NCBI GenBank assembly: GCA_041744795.1 | Contig: JBGTKD010000103.1 | Coordinates: 1 to 22,718 of the forward strand | Reading direction: 5' to 3' | Source: DATHWB01 sp041744795 | Lineage (GTDB): Bacteria; Actinomycetota; Acidimicrobiia; Spongiisociales; ZC4RG35 | DNA: 22,718 bases | In this document: piece by piece, positions 5,787-13,912 of the stretch | Layout of the letters: each line of letters opens with the position of its first letter | Numbering within the stretch: the first letter of the stretch is position 1 | Position numbers and translations under genes: made by a program | Notes under the pieces: model-generated | Seen by the model: only the letters and a program-made list of their open reading frames with translations | The model's database searches: none | What the model was told of the DNA's origin: nothing

Positions 5787-8700
5787 CTAAGCCGGTGTTG
5801 CCTCGTCGGGCCACATCTTCTGGATGAACGCCAACAAGCCCTCGACCGCCGGGCGCGGAGCTGGAAGGAAGATCACGCCTTCAGCCGCCCTCAGAACAGA
5901 AGCTCGGGCTATCCGTTGGAGGCGTACCTCCTGGCTGGCGGTCAGGTCCACCGGCGCGAGCCGGATCTCGTTCTTGAGTGCAACGATCTCGGTCAGACCC
6001 ACTCGGATGGCCTCCACCCGAAGACGGGCGATGTCAACCAGCGACGCGGCGGGCACCGGAAGTTCGCCGAACCGGTCCTGCCACTCCGAGACCACGTCGT
6101 TCACCTCTTCGATCGTCTCCGCAAGAGCCAAGCGTCGGTACGCCTCCAGCCGAAGCAGCTGCTCGGGCACATAAGCCTCCGGCAAGTGCGCATCTACTGG
6201 CAGGTCGATACGCACTTCGATTTCACGCGGCACCGTCTGTCGACCTTCGATCTCGTCCACCGCTTCGGCTACCAACTCGGCATAGAGATCGAAACCCACC
6301 GCACTGATGTGGCCCGACTGAACTTCGCCGAGGATCGATCCCGCCCCTCGAATCTCCAGGTCCCTCAGGGCTAGTTGAAAGCCGGAACCGAGATCGGTCG
6401 CTTCACCGATTGCTTCCAGCCTGCGATGGGCCTCCTCAGTCAAAGACTGGTCGGGCGGGTGGAACAGGTAGGCGTATGCCCGCTGATTCGACCGTCCCAC
6501 CCTGCCCCTTAGTTGGTACATCTGGGCAAGTCCGAGCAGATCGGCCCGCTCGACGATCAGTGTGTTGACCTGTGGGAGGTCGAGTCCCGATTCGATGATC
6601 GTCGTAGCGACCATGACGTCGTATCTGCCGTCCCAGAAGTCGATCATCACCTGCTCGAGCTGACCCTCGGACATCTGACCATGAGCGATGACGTATCGAG
6701 CGTCAGGAACGAGTTCTTGTAGCCGCGCCACGGCACGGTCGATCGACTGAACACGGTTGTGGACGTAGAAGACCTGTCCTTCACGGAGCAACTCGCGCCG
6801 GATGGCAGCAGACACAGCTGCCTCGTCGAACGGACCGACAAAGGTGAGAATCGGGTGACGATCCTCGGGCGGGGTGCGAATGTGGCTTACGTCCCGTATG
6901 CCGGTCAGCGCCATCTCAAGGGTTCGAGGAATCGGCGTAGCCGTAAGTGTCAGAACGTCTACCCCCACCCGAAGCCGTTTGATCGAGTCTTTGGCGGTGA
7001 CGCCGAACCGCTGTTCCTCATCGATCACGAGCAGTCCGAGGTTCTTGAACTTGATGTCCTCGGACAACAACCGGTGAGTGCCTATCACCACGTCAACCTC
7101 ACCCGTCGCCAGGCGGGCGACGACCTCCTTGGACTCCTTCGCCGTGAGGAACCGCGACAGCATTGCCACCTCGATCGGGTACGGACCAAATCTGTCCGAG
7201 AACGTTTGGAAATGCTGACGGGCGAGCAATGTGGTGGGACAGAGAATCGCCACCTGTTTTCCGGCGGCGGCCGCCTTGAACGCCGCTCTGATCGCTATCT
7301 CCGTCTTGCCGAAGCCGACATCGCCAAAGACCAGGCGATCCATCGGTCGATCCGACTCCATGTCGACTTTCACGTCCGCGACAGCTGTCAGCTGGTCGGG
7401 TGTCTCTTCGAAGGGAAAGGCCCCCTCCATCTCCCGCTGCCACGGAACGTCGGGACCGAACGCGTGGCCCGCGGCCGCCGCCCTCGCCCTATGCAGGCGT
7501 ACGACCTCGCTGGCCACAGCTGCAACGGCCCGGCGAACCCTGGTTCGGGTCTCGGCCCATTCCTTGCCCCCCATCCGCGAGACCCTGGGTGCGTCGCCAC
7601 CGGTGTACTTCTTCACCGCTGCCAACTGATCGGTTGGTACGTAGAGCCTGTCATCTCCTGCGTAGGCCACGACGAGATAATCCCGTTCCACGCCGGCCAT
7701 AGTGCGGCTGACCATGCCCTCGAAACGCCCTATTCCATGCTTGTGGTGGACGACGTAGTCACCGGGGCGAAGATCGCGATACTCAGCACCGGCATGAGCT
7801 CCTCTCCGTGGACCGACGCGGCGATGGGCCCGTCTGCGGCCGGCAATCTCCTGTTCGCCGAGCACAGCGACACCCAACCCACCCAGCACGAAGCCTTTGT
7901 GAACGCCGATCGGCACGACTGCCGATGTCGGTCTGGTGAGTGCCTCGGTTCGCTCGAACACCACACCCTGTTCTGAGAGCACGCGGGCCACGCGGTCAGC
8001 AGCAACCTCGCCGTCCATGGCTATGACCGGCACGATTCCTTTGGCGAGCAACCGTTGGAGTCCCGCCGTCACGGACTCGACGTCTCCGGGGGTGGCGTCG
8101 AAGCCTGTTGCGTCCAGGACCACATCATCCGGACCGGTCGGAGTAGAGGGCATCTGGAGATGTGCTCTGTTTGTCAGGCGCTCCTCGATATCGAGGAAAA
8201 GGGCGGGGTGTTCTCCCGCCTCCGGCGCACCACTCCCCCAGGTCGGGGCAAGAGCCGCAGCAAGATCGTCCTCCTCTTTGCGGAGATCGCGAGCCCGGTC
8301 CAGAGCCCTGACGGGGTCAATCACGACTACCGCCGCGGTGGCTGCCGCGTCGATGACCGTCGACTCTGGTGCAAACCAGGGCATCCACGACTCCATGCCT
8401 GCGAACTGCTGGAACTGGGCGATCCGCTCCCAGACGGAGGCGTTCCATGACGCAGTCGCCACGAGTAGATCGGCGGTGTGCGCCATCTCTCCGTCAGCCC
8501 GGAACTCTCTCGCAGGAAAGAGCTCGACTGAATCCACTGGCTCGGCCGATCGCTGGTCACCGATCCCGAATACCCGGATCTCTTCGACCGTGTCGCCCCA
8601 GAAGTCGATGCGCGCAGGCTCCTCGGCTTGGGCAGGGAACACGTCCACGATCCCACCACGGATGGCGAACTCACCTCGCGATTCGACGCGATCTGTGCGG

Positions 8701-9155
8701 TCATAACCCATGACGACAAGCGTGTTTGCAAGCTCAGTCACATCGAAGTCGGTTCCAGACCGCAGTTCGATCGGCGATGCGGACGATGGCGACAGCCGCT
8801 GGATCGCTGCTCTGACCGATGCCACAACGACCGTGCCGGCTCCGCCGGAAGCGAGTCGATGGCGTGCCATTGCACGACGAGCCATGGTGCCTACGTTGGG
8901 CGAGAGGTGTTCGAACGGAAGGGTCTCCCAGGCCGGCATCAGAGTCACGTCTCCGATAAACAGACCGACGTCATCGACTAGATCTTCGGCATCGCGTTCA
9001 CCTGGAACTATCACCAACAGCGGCACTTCGGAACGGGCGGCCAACCCAGCAATCGCATACGAGCGGGCGCCGGGCGCGACCACCCAGCGTCCGGTCGGTT
9101 TGGGCGGAGGGCTGGCCTTCCAAAGGCCGACGAGAGGTGCGAGCGGGACGGACAC
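5787..9155 (-). CDS. mfd: Transcription-repair coupling factor Mfd
   Basis: Mfd is a DNA translocase that removes RNA polymerase stalled at lesions and recruits the UvrABC excision repair system. It is full length at 1122 residues. The UvrB-homology region is N-terminal (about 25-210, including SRGEFAIRGGIVDVFP). The RNA-polymerase-interacting CarD-like domain is near 460-530 (LRPGDYVVHHKHGIGRFEG). The RecG-like helicase motor carries Walker A GDVGFGKTE (611-619), the DEEQ box (712-715), TATPIPRTL (738-746) and RGRVGRS (883-889). The C-terminal TRCF domain spans about 985-1085. The start is GTG at 9155, 26 bp after the upstream gene, with no strong Shine-Dalgarno. A 53-bp gap separates it from the parvulin lipoprotein. 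All key motifs look intact. Confidence 0.98.
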   Translation of the reverse strand: MSVPLAPLVGLWKASPPPKPTGRWVVAPGARSYAIAGLAARSEVPLLVIVPGERDAEDLVDDVGLFIGDVTLMPAWETLPFEHLSPNVGTMARRAMARHRLASGGAGTVVVASVRAAIQRLSPSSASPIELRSGTDFDVTELANTLVVMGYDRTDRVESRGEFAIRGGIVDVFPAQAEEPARIDFWGDTVEEIRVFGIGDQRSAEPVDSVELFPAREFRADGEMAHTADLLVATASWNASVWERIAQFQQFAGMESWMPWFAPESTVIDAAATAAVVVIDPVRALDRARDLRKEEDDLAAALAPTWGSGAPEAGEHPALFLDIEERLTNRAHLQMPSTPTGPDDVVLDATGFDATPGDVESVTAGLQRLLAKGIVPVIAMDGEVAADRVARVLSEQGVVFERTEALTRPTSAVVPIGVHKGFVLGGLGVAVLGEQEIAGRRRAHRRVGPRRGAHAGAEYRDLRPGDYVVHHKHGIGRFEGMVSRTMAGVERDYLVVAYAGDDRLYVPTDQLAAVKKYTGGDAPRVSRMGGKEWAETRTRVRRAVAAVASEVVRLHRARAAAAGHAFGPDVPWQREMEGAFPFEETPDQLTAVADVKVDMESDRPMDRLVFGDVGFGKTEIAIRAAFKAAAAGKQVAILCPTTLLARQHFQTFSDRFGPYPIEVAMLSRFLTAKESKEVVARLATGEVDVVIGTHRLLSEDIKFKNLGLLVIDEEQRFGVTAKDSIKRLRVGVDVLTLTATPIPRTLEMALTGIRDVSHIRTPPEDRHPILTFVGPFDEAAVSAAIRRELLREGQVFYVHNRVQSIDRAVARLQELVPDARYVIAHGQMSEGQLEQVMIDFWDGRYDVMVATTIIESGLDLPQVNTLIVERADLLGLAQMYQLRGRVGRSNQRAYAYLFHPPDQSLTEEAHRRLEAIGEATDLGSGFQLALRDLEIRGAGSILGEVQSGHISAVGFDLYAELVAEAVDEIEGRQTVPREIEVRIDLPVDAHLPEAYVPEQLLRLEAYRRLALAETIEEVNDVVSEWQDRFGELPVPAASLVDIARLRVEAIRVGLTEIVALKNEIRLAPVDLTASQEVRLQRIARASVLRAAEGVIFLPAPRPAVEGLLAFIQKMWPDEATPA

Positions 9156-9181
9156 GGGATCGGAGAGAGTAGGACCCCGTA

Positions 9182-11014
9182 TCAGGGCGCGGCGCGGACG
9201 ACGCTCTCGATCACCACAGAGAGCTCGACATCCGCCCCAAACCGAGCCGCCAACCCCCGTTCGATGGCGGCCACCTGAGCAGGCGTGATCGTTGTTTGTG
9301 TCCGAACAGTGGCGAGCAGTTTTATCGGGTCGCCCGGCTCGTACTCCATCGATACCACCTCAGCGTCCGTCAACGCCGAAGCGAGATTGCGCTCAGCCAC
9401 GACCACCAATCTCGCATCTTCGACCACTTGGAGTACGACGATCACGGTCAGGAGAGTCATTACGCCGACCAGCCCGAGCGACAGCGCGGCTCGCTTCTCC
9501 CTCAATCCCCGCTCGCCCGATCGCATCCCTAACCACAAGAACACCCCGGATCCGATCACGGCTACCGAAATGATGTTCGTGAGAAACAGGAGGGTTGCCC
9601 CAAACGCCAGACCCCAGTCACCCAAAGCTATCCCGAGTCCGATCGTGCCCAGCGGCGGCACGAGAGCCGCCGCAATAGCCACACCCGCCAACGCTGCGGG
9701 AATCTCCTTGCGGGCCGTCGCGTAAGCCCCGACAGCGCCCGCCGCCAGGGCTACACCCGCGTCGAGAAGAGTCGGGTTGCCGCGGGCAAGCATCTCAGAT
9801 GTCGGAGATTCGAGCGGAACTATGAGACCCAAGAGCCATCCGCAAGCCACCCCGCTGGCCGCACCGACAAACACGGTGACCATCGCCCTGCTGAATAGCC
9901 GCAGTCTGGCCGTGACAAGGCCGACCGAAATAGCAACCAGGGGTCCAAGGAGAGGTGCCACGAGCATTGCGCCGATGACGACTGCTGGCGAGTTGAGTAG
10001 AAGCCCGAACGCAGCAAGCAGCCCAGAAATCGCGCTCAGAAGGACGAAGTCGACGGAGAGTCCCGCCAGACGTTCGCTCTGCCATATGACGGCCTCTTGC
10101 TCAATTCCTGTGAGCTTGGGTCGAATCCGCCGCAATATCCCGGCAAGGGTCCGGCCCGAAACCTGGCGGCCCACGGTTATGACAGGACCGGGAGCACTTC
10201 TCAACACATCCACCGCCACTGCGGTGTCTCGCCACTGCAAAACGTGCTTCCCGACATTCACTCCGAGAACGACCAGATCCGTCGCCTCGGCGCGTGCCAG
10301 GATTCCCCGGCTGACGTCGTTGGCCACCACCAATTCACGGGTGCAGACATACGAACCCTCGACGCCATCCAGGCTTCGCTCGATGGTCGCGAGGCCGATC
10401 GCCCTCGGCACCTCGCTGCCCTGCACGTGCAAGGCGACGACGCCTGCTCCCATCGATTCAGCGATCAGCAGCGCGACTCGCACCGCAACCCGTGACTCGT
10501 CCGAGCCGTCGACGCCGACAAGCACCCGCTTGATTCCGTTGAACGGTCCAGATGTACGCGGCGGTATCCGCACAACCAACACATCCGCGTCGGAGGTCGA
10601 CATGACCGCTTCGACGACCGGGCCGAGGGACACATCGCCCTTCCTGGATTGATGAACGCCGAGGAGGATCATGTCTGCCCCCACCTCGGAGCCCGCATCG
10701 AGGATGCCGCGTGCCACCGTGGGAGCCGACCGAGTAGCCATTTCGACCTTCGTTCCGGCAACCTCGGGGATGGCCGCCACGGTCTCCTCGAGCTTCTGCA
10801 GGGCTTCCTTCTGTTCCTCGACCGCGTCGTCGCCTACCACGACTGCCAGTGCGACCACCCGACCGTCAGTCGTGTCCGCCAGGCTGCCTGCCAGGCTCAA
10901 CAAAGCATGGGCACTGTCCGGGTTGGCGATCGGAACGAGAATCGTCTTGGCGTGGTCCGGCACCGGAGCCTGCTCCCGGCTCTCGGGCGTTGCTGAGCCC
11001 TTCTCCTCGGTCAT
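9182..11014 (-). CDS. Tandem universal-stress-protein domains fused to a DUF389 membrane protein
   Basis: This 610-residue protein has three parts. Residues 22-150 and 160-282 are two UspA-like domains (KTILVPIANPDSA and KRVLVGVDGSDESRVAVRVA at their starts). About 285-540 is a DUF389 integral-membrane domain with several hydrophobic segments and the family block NSPAVVIGAMLVAPLLGPLV (341-360), plus AALVPPLGTIGLGIALG. The last 70 residues form a soluble tail. UspA proteins often bind ATP, but the expected G-x2-G-x9-G-S/T loop is degenerate here (G131-P132 in the first domain, no clear match in the second). DUF389 has no settled function. A membrane sensor or transporter with a nucleotide- or stress-responsive cytosolic head is inference. 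The start overlaps the thioesterase stop (ATGA). Confidence 0.88.
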   Translation of the reverse strand: MTEEKGSATPESREQAPVPDHAKTILVPIANPDSAHALLSLAGSLADTTDGRVVALAVVVGDDAVEEQKEALQKLEETVAAIPEVAGTKVEMATRSAPTVARGILDAGSEVGADMILLGVHQSRKGDVSLGPVVEAVMSTSDADVLVVRIPPRTSGPFNGIKRVLVGVDGSDESRVAVRVALLIAESMGAGVVALHVQGSEVPRAIGLATIERSLDGVEGSYVCTRELVVANDVSRGILARAEATDLVVLGVNVGKHVLQWRDTAVAVDVLRSAPGPVITVGRQVSGRTLAGILRRIRPKLTGIEQEAVIWQSERLAGLSVDFVLLSAISGLLAAFGLLLNSPAVVIGAMLVAPLLGPLVAISVGLVTARLRLFSRAMVTVFVGAASGVACGWLLGLIVPLESPTSEMLARGNPTLLDAGVALAAGAVGAYATARKEIPAALAGVAIAAALVPPLGTIGLGIALGDWGLAFGATLLFLTNIISVAVIGSGVFLWLGMRSGERGLREKRAALSLGLVGVMTLLTVIVVLQVVEDARLVVVAERNLASALTDAEVVSMEYEPGDPIKLLATVRTQTTITPAQVAAIERGLAARFGADVELSVVIESVVRAAP

Positions 11015-11430
11015 GGCGTGCTGAGTAAGGCGTAGCTTCCGGTGGCATGGGCAACGAGGCGATCCTGGCCGTCCACCAGGATTTCCACCCTTCCACTTAT
11101 GCGGGTGCGGCCCGCTCGCAGGAGGTGGGCCGTCGCCACGAGATCACCGCCGATCGCCGGGCGCAGAAACGTAATGGCCAGATCCGATGTCACTGCCATG
11201 GGCTGTAAGCCGAGAACCGTGAAGGACAGATACCACAATGCGATGTCGGCGATCGTGAACTGGACGGGTCCCGAGATCAGCCCCCCGGGCCTCAGAGTCT
11301 CAGGATCGTATGCCCATCGCGCAACAGCCGTACCCACCTCCATGGACTCACAACGAAAGCCTCCAGCGGCCACCGTCGGATACTCCAAGGCGACGAAGGC
11401 ATCGACCTGTTCGGGTGTTGGAATGACCAT
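11011..11430 (-). CDS. PaaI-like hotdog-fold thioesterase
   Basis: This 139-residue protein resembles PaaI/YbgC-type hotdog thioesterases, which hydrolyse acyl-CoA thioesters. The block RPGGLISGPVQFTIADIALW (47-66) corresponds to the family's HGG...D active-site helix. D62 is kept, but arginine stands where the usual histidine would be, as in some PaaI subfamilies. SDLAITFLRPAIGGDLVATA (82-101) matches the second conserved strand (typically TxxxxxxFLRPA..GD). The start shares one base with the dehydrogenase stop (TGATG), and the stop overlaps the DUF389 gene (ATGA). The substrate is unknown. Hotdog proteins without the catalytic histidine can also be binding proteins. Confidence 0.82.
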   Translation of the reverse strand: MVIPTPEQVDAFVALEYPTVAAGGFRCESMEVGTAVARWAYDPETLRPGGLISGPVQFTIADIALWYLSFTVLGLQPMAVTSDLAITFLRPAIGGDLVATAHLLRAGRTRISGRVEILVDGQDRLVAHATGSYALLSTP

Positions 11431-12308
11431 CAGTAACCCTTCGAGCGGTCGACGAGGCCGGTGAGAGGTTCGCCGGCCTCGAATCGTGCCAGGTTTGCCA
11501 GGAAGAACTGGACAATGTCCTGAGGGAGGCTGATGGCTGCGGTGTGCCCGGTTATCACGATTTTGGGGACCGACCAGGCCGGGTGATCGACCGGTAGCGG
11601 CTCAGGGTCGGTCACATCAAGGACAGCCAGTCCCAAACCACCAGATCGGGTGAAGTCCAGAACGGCCTCGGTGTCCACTGTGCTCCCGCGTCCTACGTTG
11701 ATCAACGTCGCGCCGTGACAGAGCTGACTCAGGACGTTGGCATCCACCAAGTGATGGGTCTCGGGAGTAGAGGGGAGAACTACCACGAGGTGGTCGAGGC
11801 CCGCTGCGAACTCGTCCAGGTCCGACATCGCGTACATCCTGTCGTAGTGGCCGTCCTGTGCACCCGAACGGCGACACCCGCGTACGGTCATCCCGAAGAG
11901 CTGCGCGGCCTCTGCAATCGCGGACCCGATCGAACCCGCTCCGAGTATGCCGAGTGTTGATCCACGCAGCGATCCTGGCGGAGTCTCGTCCCAGGCGCGC
12001 GCCGTGTGCCTCCAAGGAACGCGCTGGGTACGACCTAGAAGGTGAGCGAAGACGAACTCGGTGATCTGTGGTCCGAACACGCCGGGGAGAGTCGTGACCA
12101 CAACGTCGGACGGAACCTTCGACCAATCAATCGCGTCGACTCCCGCCCAGGTCGATTGAATCCACCGCGTCGACCGGAGATCTATCTCGTTCACGAGCAC
12201 AGGGTCGGCGAGGAGTATTTCGGAGGATTCGACGATGCCCACACCGGCACCTTCGAGCAAACCGATGTACTCGTCCCGACGACCAGACGCCACCGTCACG
12301 TCAGTCAC
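11430..12308 (-). CDS. D-isomer-specific 2-hydroxyacid dehydrogenase
   Basis: This 292-residue NAD(P)-dependent dehydrogenase should reduce 2-keto acids to D-2-hydroxy acids or the reverse. The Rossmann loop LGILGAGSIGSAI (119-131) is complete. The catalytic triad is visible as R207 in LINVGRG, E236 in DPEPLP and H255 in ITGHTAA. The N-terminal catalytic lobe is shorter than the usual 310-330-residue family norm, which fits the short GhrA/SerA-like subgroup. The chosen GTG start overlaps the epimerase stop (GTGA). A start at 12530 would add 74 residues read inside the epimerase gene and was rejected. Glyoxylate/hydroxypyruvate or phosphoglycerate-like substrates are possible but not resolved. 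Confidence 0.88.
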   Translation of the reverse strand: MTDVTVASGRRDEYIGLLEGAGVGIVESSEILLADPVLVNEIDLRSTRWIQSTWAGVDAIDWSKVPSDVVVTTLPGVFGPQITEFVFAHLLGRTQRVPWRHTARAWDETPPGSLRGSTLGILGAGSIGSAIAEAAQLFGMTVRGCRRSGAQDGHYDRMYAMSDLDEFAAGLDHLVVVLPSTPETHHLVDANVLSQLCHGATLINVGRGSTVDTEAVLDFTRSGGLGLAVLDVTDPEPLPVDHPAWSVPKIVITGHTAAISLPQDIVQFFLANLARFEAGEPLTGLVDRSKGY

Positions 12309-13273
12309 AGCATGCCCTCGGCCCGAAACCACTCGACCAGGCGCCGGAGCAGATCGCGCGGGCTTGTGTAGCTCAGACCCAACTCGGCGGCCGCCTTCGA
12401 TCCGTCGTAGGCGTGCCCATGACGGAGAGTGCGGACCATTTCCCGACACACTCGTGGCTGTTGACCTCGGGCCCGAGCCCATGCCTCGACAGGGATCACA
12501 CCGACGGATGCAAGCCATCCGGGCAGCCACCGCACGGCAATCGGATCGTCCGTTTGTTCCTCCAACAGGCCAACGGCTTCCTTCATTGAAAGCGTGAAGG
12601 AGTTGAGGAGATAGCGCTCCCCTGGCCGACCGTGCTTCTCGGCAAGCAGATGGCCCTTTGCACAGTCCTCGATGTCGACGATCGACACGCGGGTATCCAC
12701 CAGCGCCGGGAGACGTCCTCGAAGGAGATCAAGAATCAGTGCCCCAGTTCCCGTCGCTCGGCCCGGACCTTGGACGGAGGAAGGGTTGACCGAAATGATC
12801 TCAATTGAGCTGGCGGCGGATGTCACCGCCAGTTCGGCCAGATGCTTCGATCGCTCGTAGTGGGACAAGTACGTCCCCCGATGCGTCGTCTTCTCGGTGC
12901 CAACAGTTCCCCGCGCCTCGCCGATCGTGGCTGCCGACGACGTGTAGACAATGCGCCTCACGCCGACAGCCTCTGCCGCCCGGACCACGGCCATCGAGCC
13001 ACCCACGTTCACGCGCTCCAACTCTCCTGGATCCGACGGACACATCGTGTTGATCCCAGCGATGTGATAGACGACCTCAGTTCCCGCGAACAGGGACCGC
13101 AGACTTTCGGAGTCGGTTACGTCCCCCCTGATCGGCGACGCGCCGAGGTGGCGGAGAGCTACGTCGGTGAACTCGCTTCGAGAGAGGGCCATTACCTGGC
13201 GTTCGGCGGCGGCCAGATGCCGCACCACAGCGGCGCCAACGACGCCCGACCCTCCGGTTACAGCAACTTTCAC
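12305..13273 (-). CDS. NAD-dependent epimerase/dehydratase (extended SDR family)
   Basis: This 322-residue extended short-chain dehydrogenase/reductase begins with the NAD-binding loop TGGSGVVG (6-13). It continues with GDVTD (50-54), VVYHIAG (67-73), TSSAATIG (111-118) and the catalytic Y139-x3-K143 (SHYERSKHLAE). It resembles the 3-beta-hydroxysteroid dehydrogenase and dihydroflavonol-reductase-like branch more than nucleotide-sugar epimerases, so the substrate is open. The GTG start overlaps the pgsA stop (GTGA), and the stop overlaps the dehydrogenase start (GTGA). An in-frame start at 13396 lies inside pgsA and adds a Cys/Gly-rich non-conserved tail, so I did not use it. Confidence 0.87.
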   Translation of the reverse strand: MKVAVTGGSGVVGAAVVRHLAAAERQVMALSRSEFTDVALRHLGASPIRGDVTDSESLRSLFAGTEVVYHIAGINTMCPSDPGELERVNVGGSMAVVRAAEAVGVRRIVYTSSAATIGEARGTVGTEKTTHRGTYLSHYERSKHLAELAVTSAASSIEIISVNPSSVQGPGRATGTGALILDLLRGRLPALVDTRVSIVDIEDCAKGHLLAEKHGRPGERYLLNSFTLSMKEAVGLLEEQTDDPIAVRWLPGWLASVGVIPVEAWARARGQQPRVCREMVRTLRHGHAYDGSKAAAELGLSYTSPRDLLRRLVEWFRAEGML

Positions 13274-13827
13274 GCCACCGTGGCCCGTGCCGCCCGCACA
13301 TTTTCCATGAACAGAGACAGGTACTGCCACCCTGACGCAATCGTGACGGCAACGGCCACCCACATCGCCCACTGATCGAGGTACATCGGGCCCCAAGGTT
13401 CAGGCAACCGGACGAAGGCCAGCCCAATCGCAGTGAACTGCACTGTTGCCTTGATCTTTCCCCAAGCCGAAGGAGCGATGTACCAACCGGACATGGCAAC
13501 CAATCCGCGCAACGCCATCACGATGAACTCGCGCATCACGATGATCACTGCTGCCCAAATCGACACCCTGTCCACAGACACCAGAGCGAAGAGCGTGCCA
13601 GTTACAAGAAGCTTGTCGGCGGTCGTATCCAAGAAGGCTCCCAGCGTGCTCTCGGTACCCATTCGCCTAGCTAGGTAGCCGTCGAAAAAGTCTGTCAGCG
13701 CCGCGACCACGAACAATGCCAACGCATACCCGTATGCATGCTCGAGTCGGTCCGAGCTGCGCACGAGCACCATCACAACGGGCACAAGGATCACTCGTGC
13801 TACCGCCAGCAGATCTGGGATCGTGAT
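13270..13827 (-). CDS. pgsA: CDP-diacylglycerol-glycerol-3-phosphate phosphatidyltransferase, probable AUC start
   Basis: PgsA transfers a phosphatidyl group from CDP-diacylglycerol to glycerol 3-phosphate, giving phosphatidylglycerophosphate. With the proposed start it has 185 residues, the normal family length. The CDP-alcohol phosphatidyltransferase motif DG-x2-AR-x8-G-x3-D-x3-D is exact (D49 G50, A53 R54, G63, D67, D71). MREFIVMALRGL (98-109) and GKIKATVQ fit PgsA itself. There are several membrane helices. The start is odd: an AGGAGG at 13839-13834 stands 6 nt before ATC (13827-13825), exactly where relatives have ATG before xIPNxLTxxR. The nearest in-frame upstream GTG is at 13893 and lacks a ribosome-binding site. 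The gene diverges from glpD and heads the long leftward gene train. Identity is very likely; the start is moderately sure. Confidence 0.9.
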   Translation of the reverse strand: MTIPDLLAVARVILVPVVMVLVRSSDRLEHAYGYALALFVVAALTDFFDGYLARRMGTESTLGAFLDTTADKLLVTGTLFALVSVDRVSIWAAVIIVMREFIVMALRGLVAMSGWYIAPSAWGKIKATVQFTAIGLAFVRLPEPWGPMYLDQWAMWVAVAVTIASGWQYLSLFMENVRAARATVA

Positions 13828-13833
13828 GCGACA

Positions 13834-13839
13834 CCTCCT
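13834..13839 (-). promoter_or_regulatory. Strong ribosome-binding site that points to an ATC start
   Basis: The minus-strand sequence GGAGGAGG contains a perfect AGGAGG core followed by TGTCGC and then ATC-ACG-ATC. The 6-nt spacing is optimal for that ATC. No ATG, GTG or TTG lies in the pgsA frame within usable distance downstream. The GTG that overlaps the end of the AGGAGG run is in another frame. Confidence 0.65.
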
Positions 13840-13858
13840 CCGAACACCGACCGCGGCG

Positions 13859-13898
13859 ATTGTACGCAGCGTTGTATTGGGACTCTCACACACCGCAA
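13859..13898 (-). promoter_or_regulatory. Candidate pgsA promoter
   Basis: Leftward, TTGCGG (13898-13893) is followed after 16 bp by TACAAC (13876-13871). A second -10-like hexamer, TACAAT, stands at 13864-13859. Either would give a short leader containing the AGGAGG site. The -35 overlaps the candidate rightward glpD promoter, so the two would compete. This is a pattern match only. Confidence 0.35.
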
Positions 13899-13905
13899 GT
13901 AGTTT
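13877..13905 (+). promoter_or_regulatory. Candidate glpD promoter
   Basis: TTGGGA (13877-13882), a 17-bp spacer and TAGTTT (13900-13905) fit the actinobacterial -35 and TANNNT pattern. Transcription would start near 13912, at or one base before the in-frame GTG at 13913, so a leaderless transcript is possible. Confidence 0.4.
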
Positions 13906-13912
13906 GCGCAGA

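Noticed and set aside
6759..7976. 405-codon plus-strand open frame opposite mfd
   Set aside because: Antisense to conserved helicase motifs; composition is Arg/His-rich as expected of a shadow frame.
12309..12530. 74-residue N-terminal extension of the hydroxyacid dehydrogenase
   Set aside because: It lies inside the epimerase coding sequence and is non-conserved in style; the GTGA overlap gives the better start.
13274..13396. 41-residue N-terminal extension of the epimerase
   Set aside because: It is read from within pgsA; the NAD-binding loop begins right after the GTG at 13273, where SDR proteins normally start.
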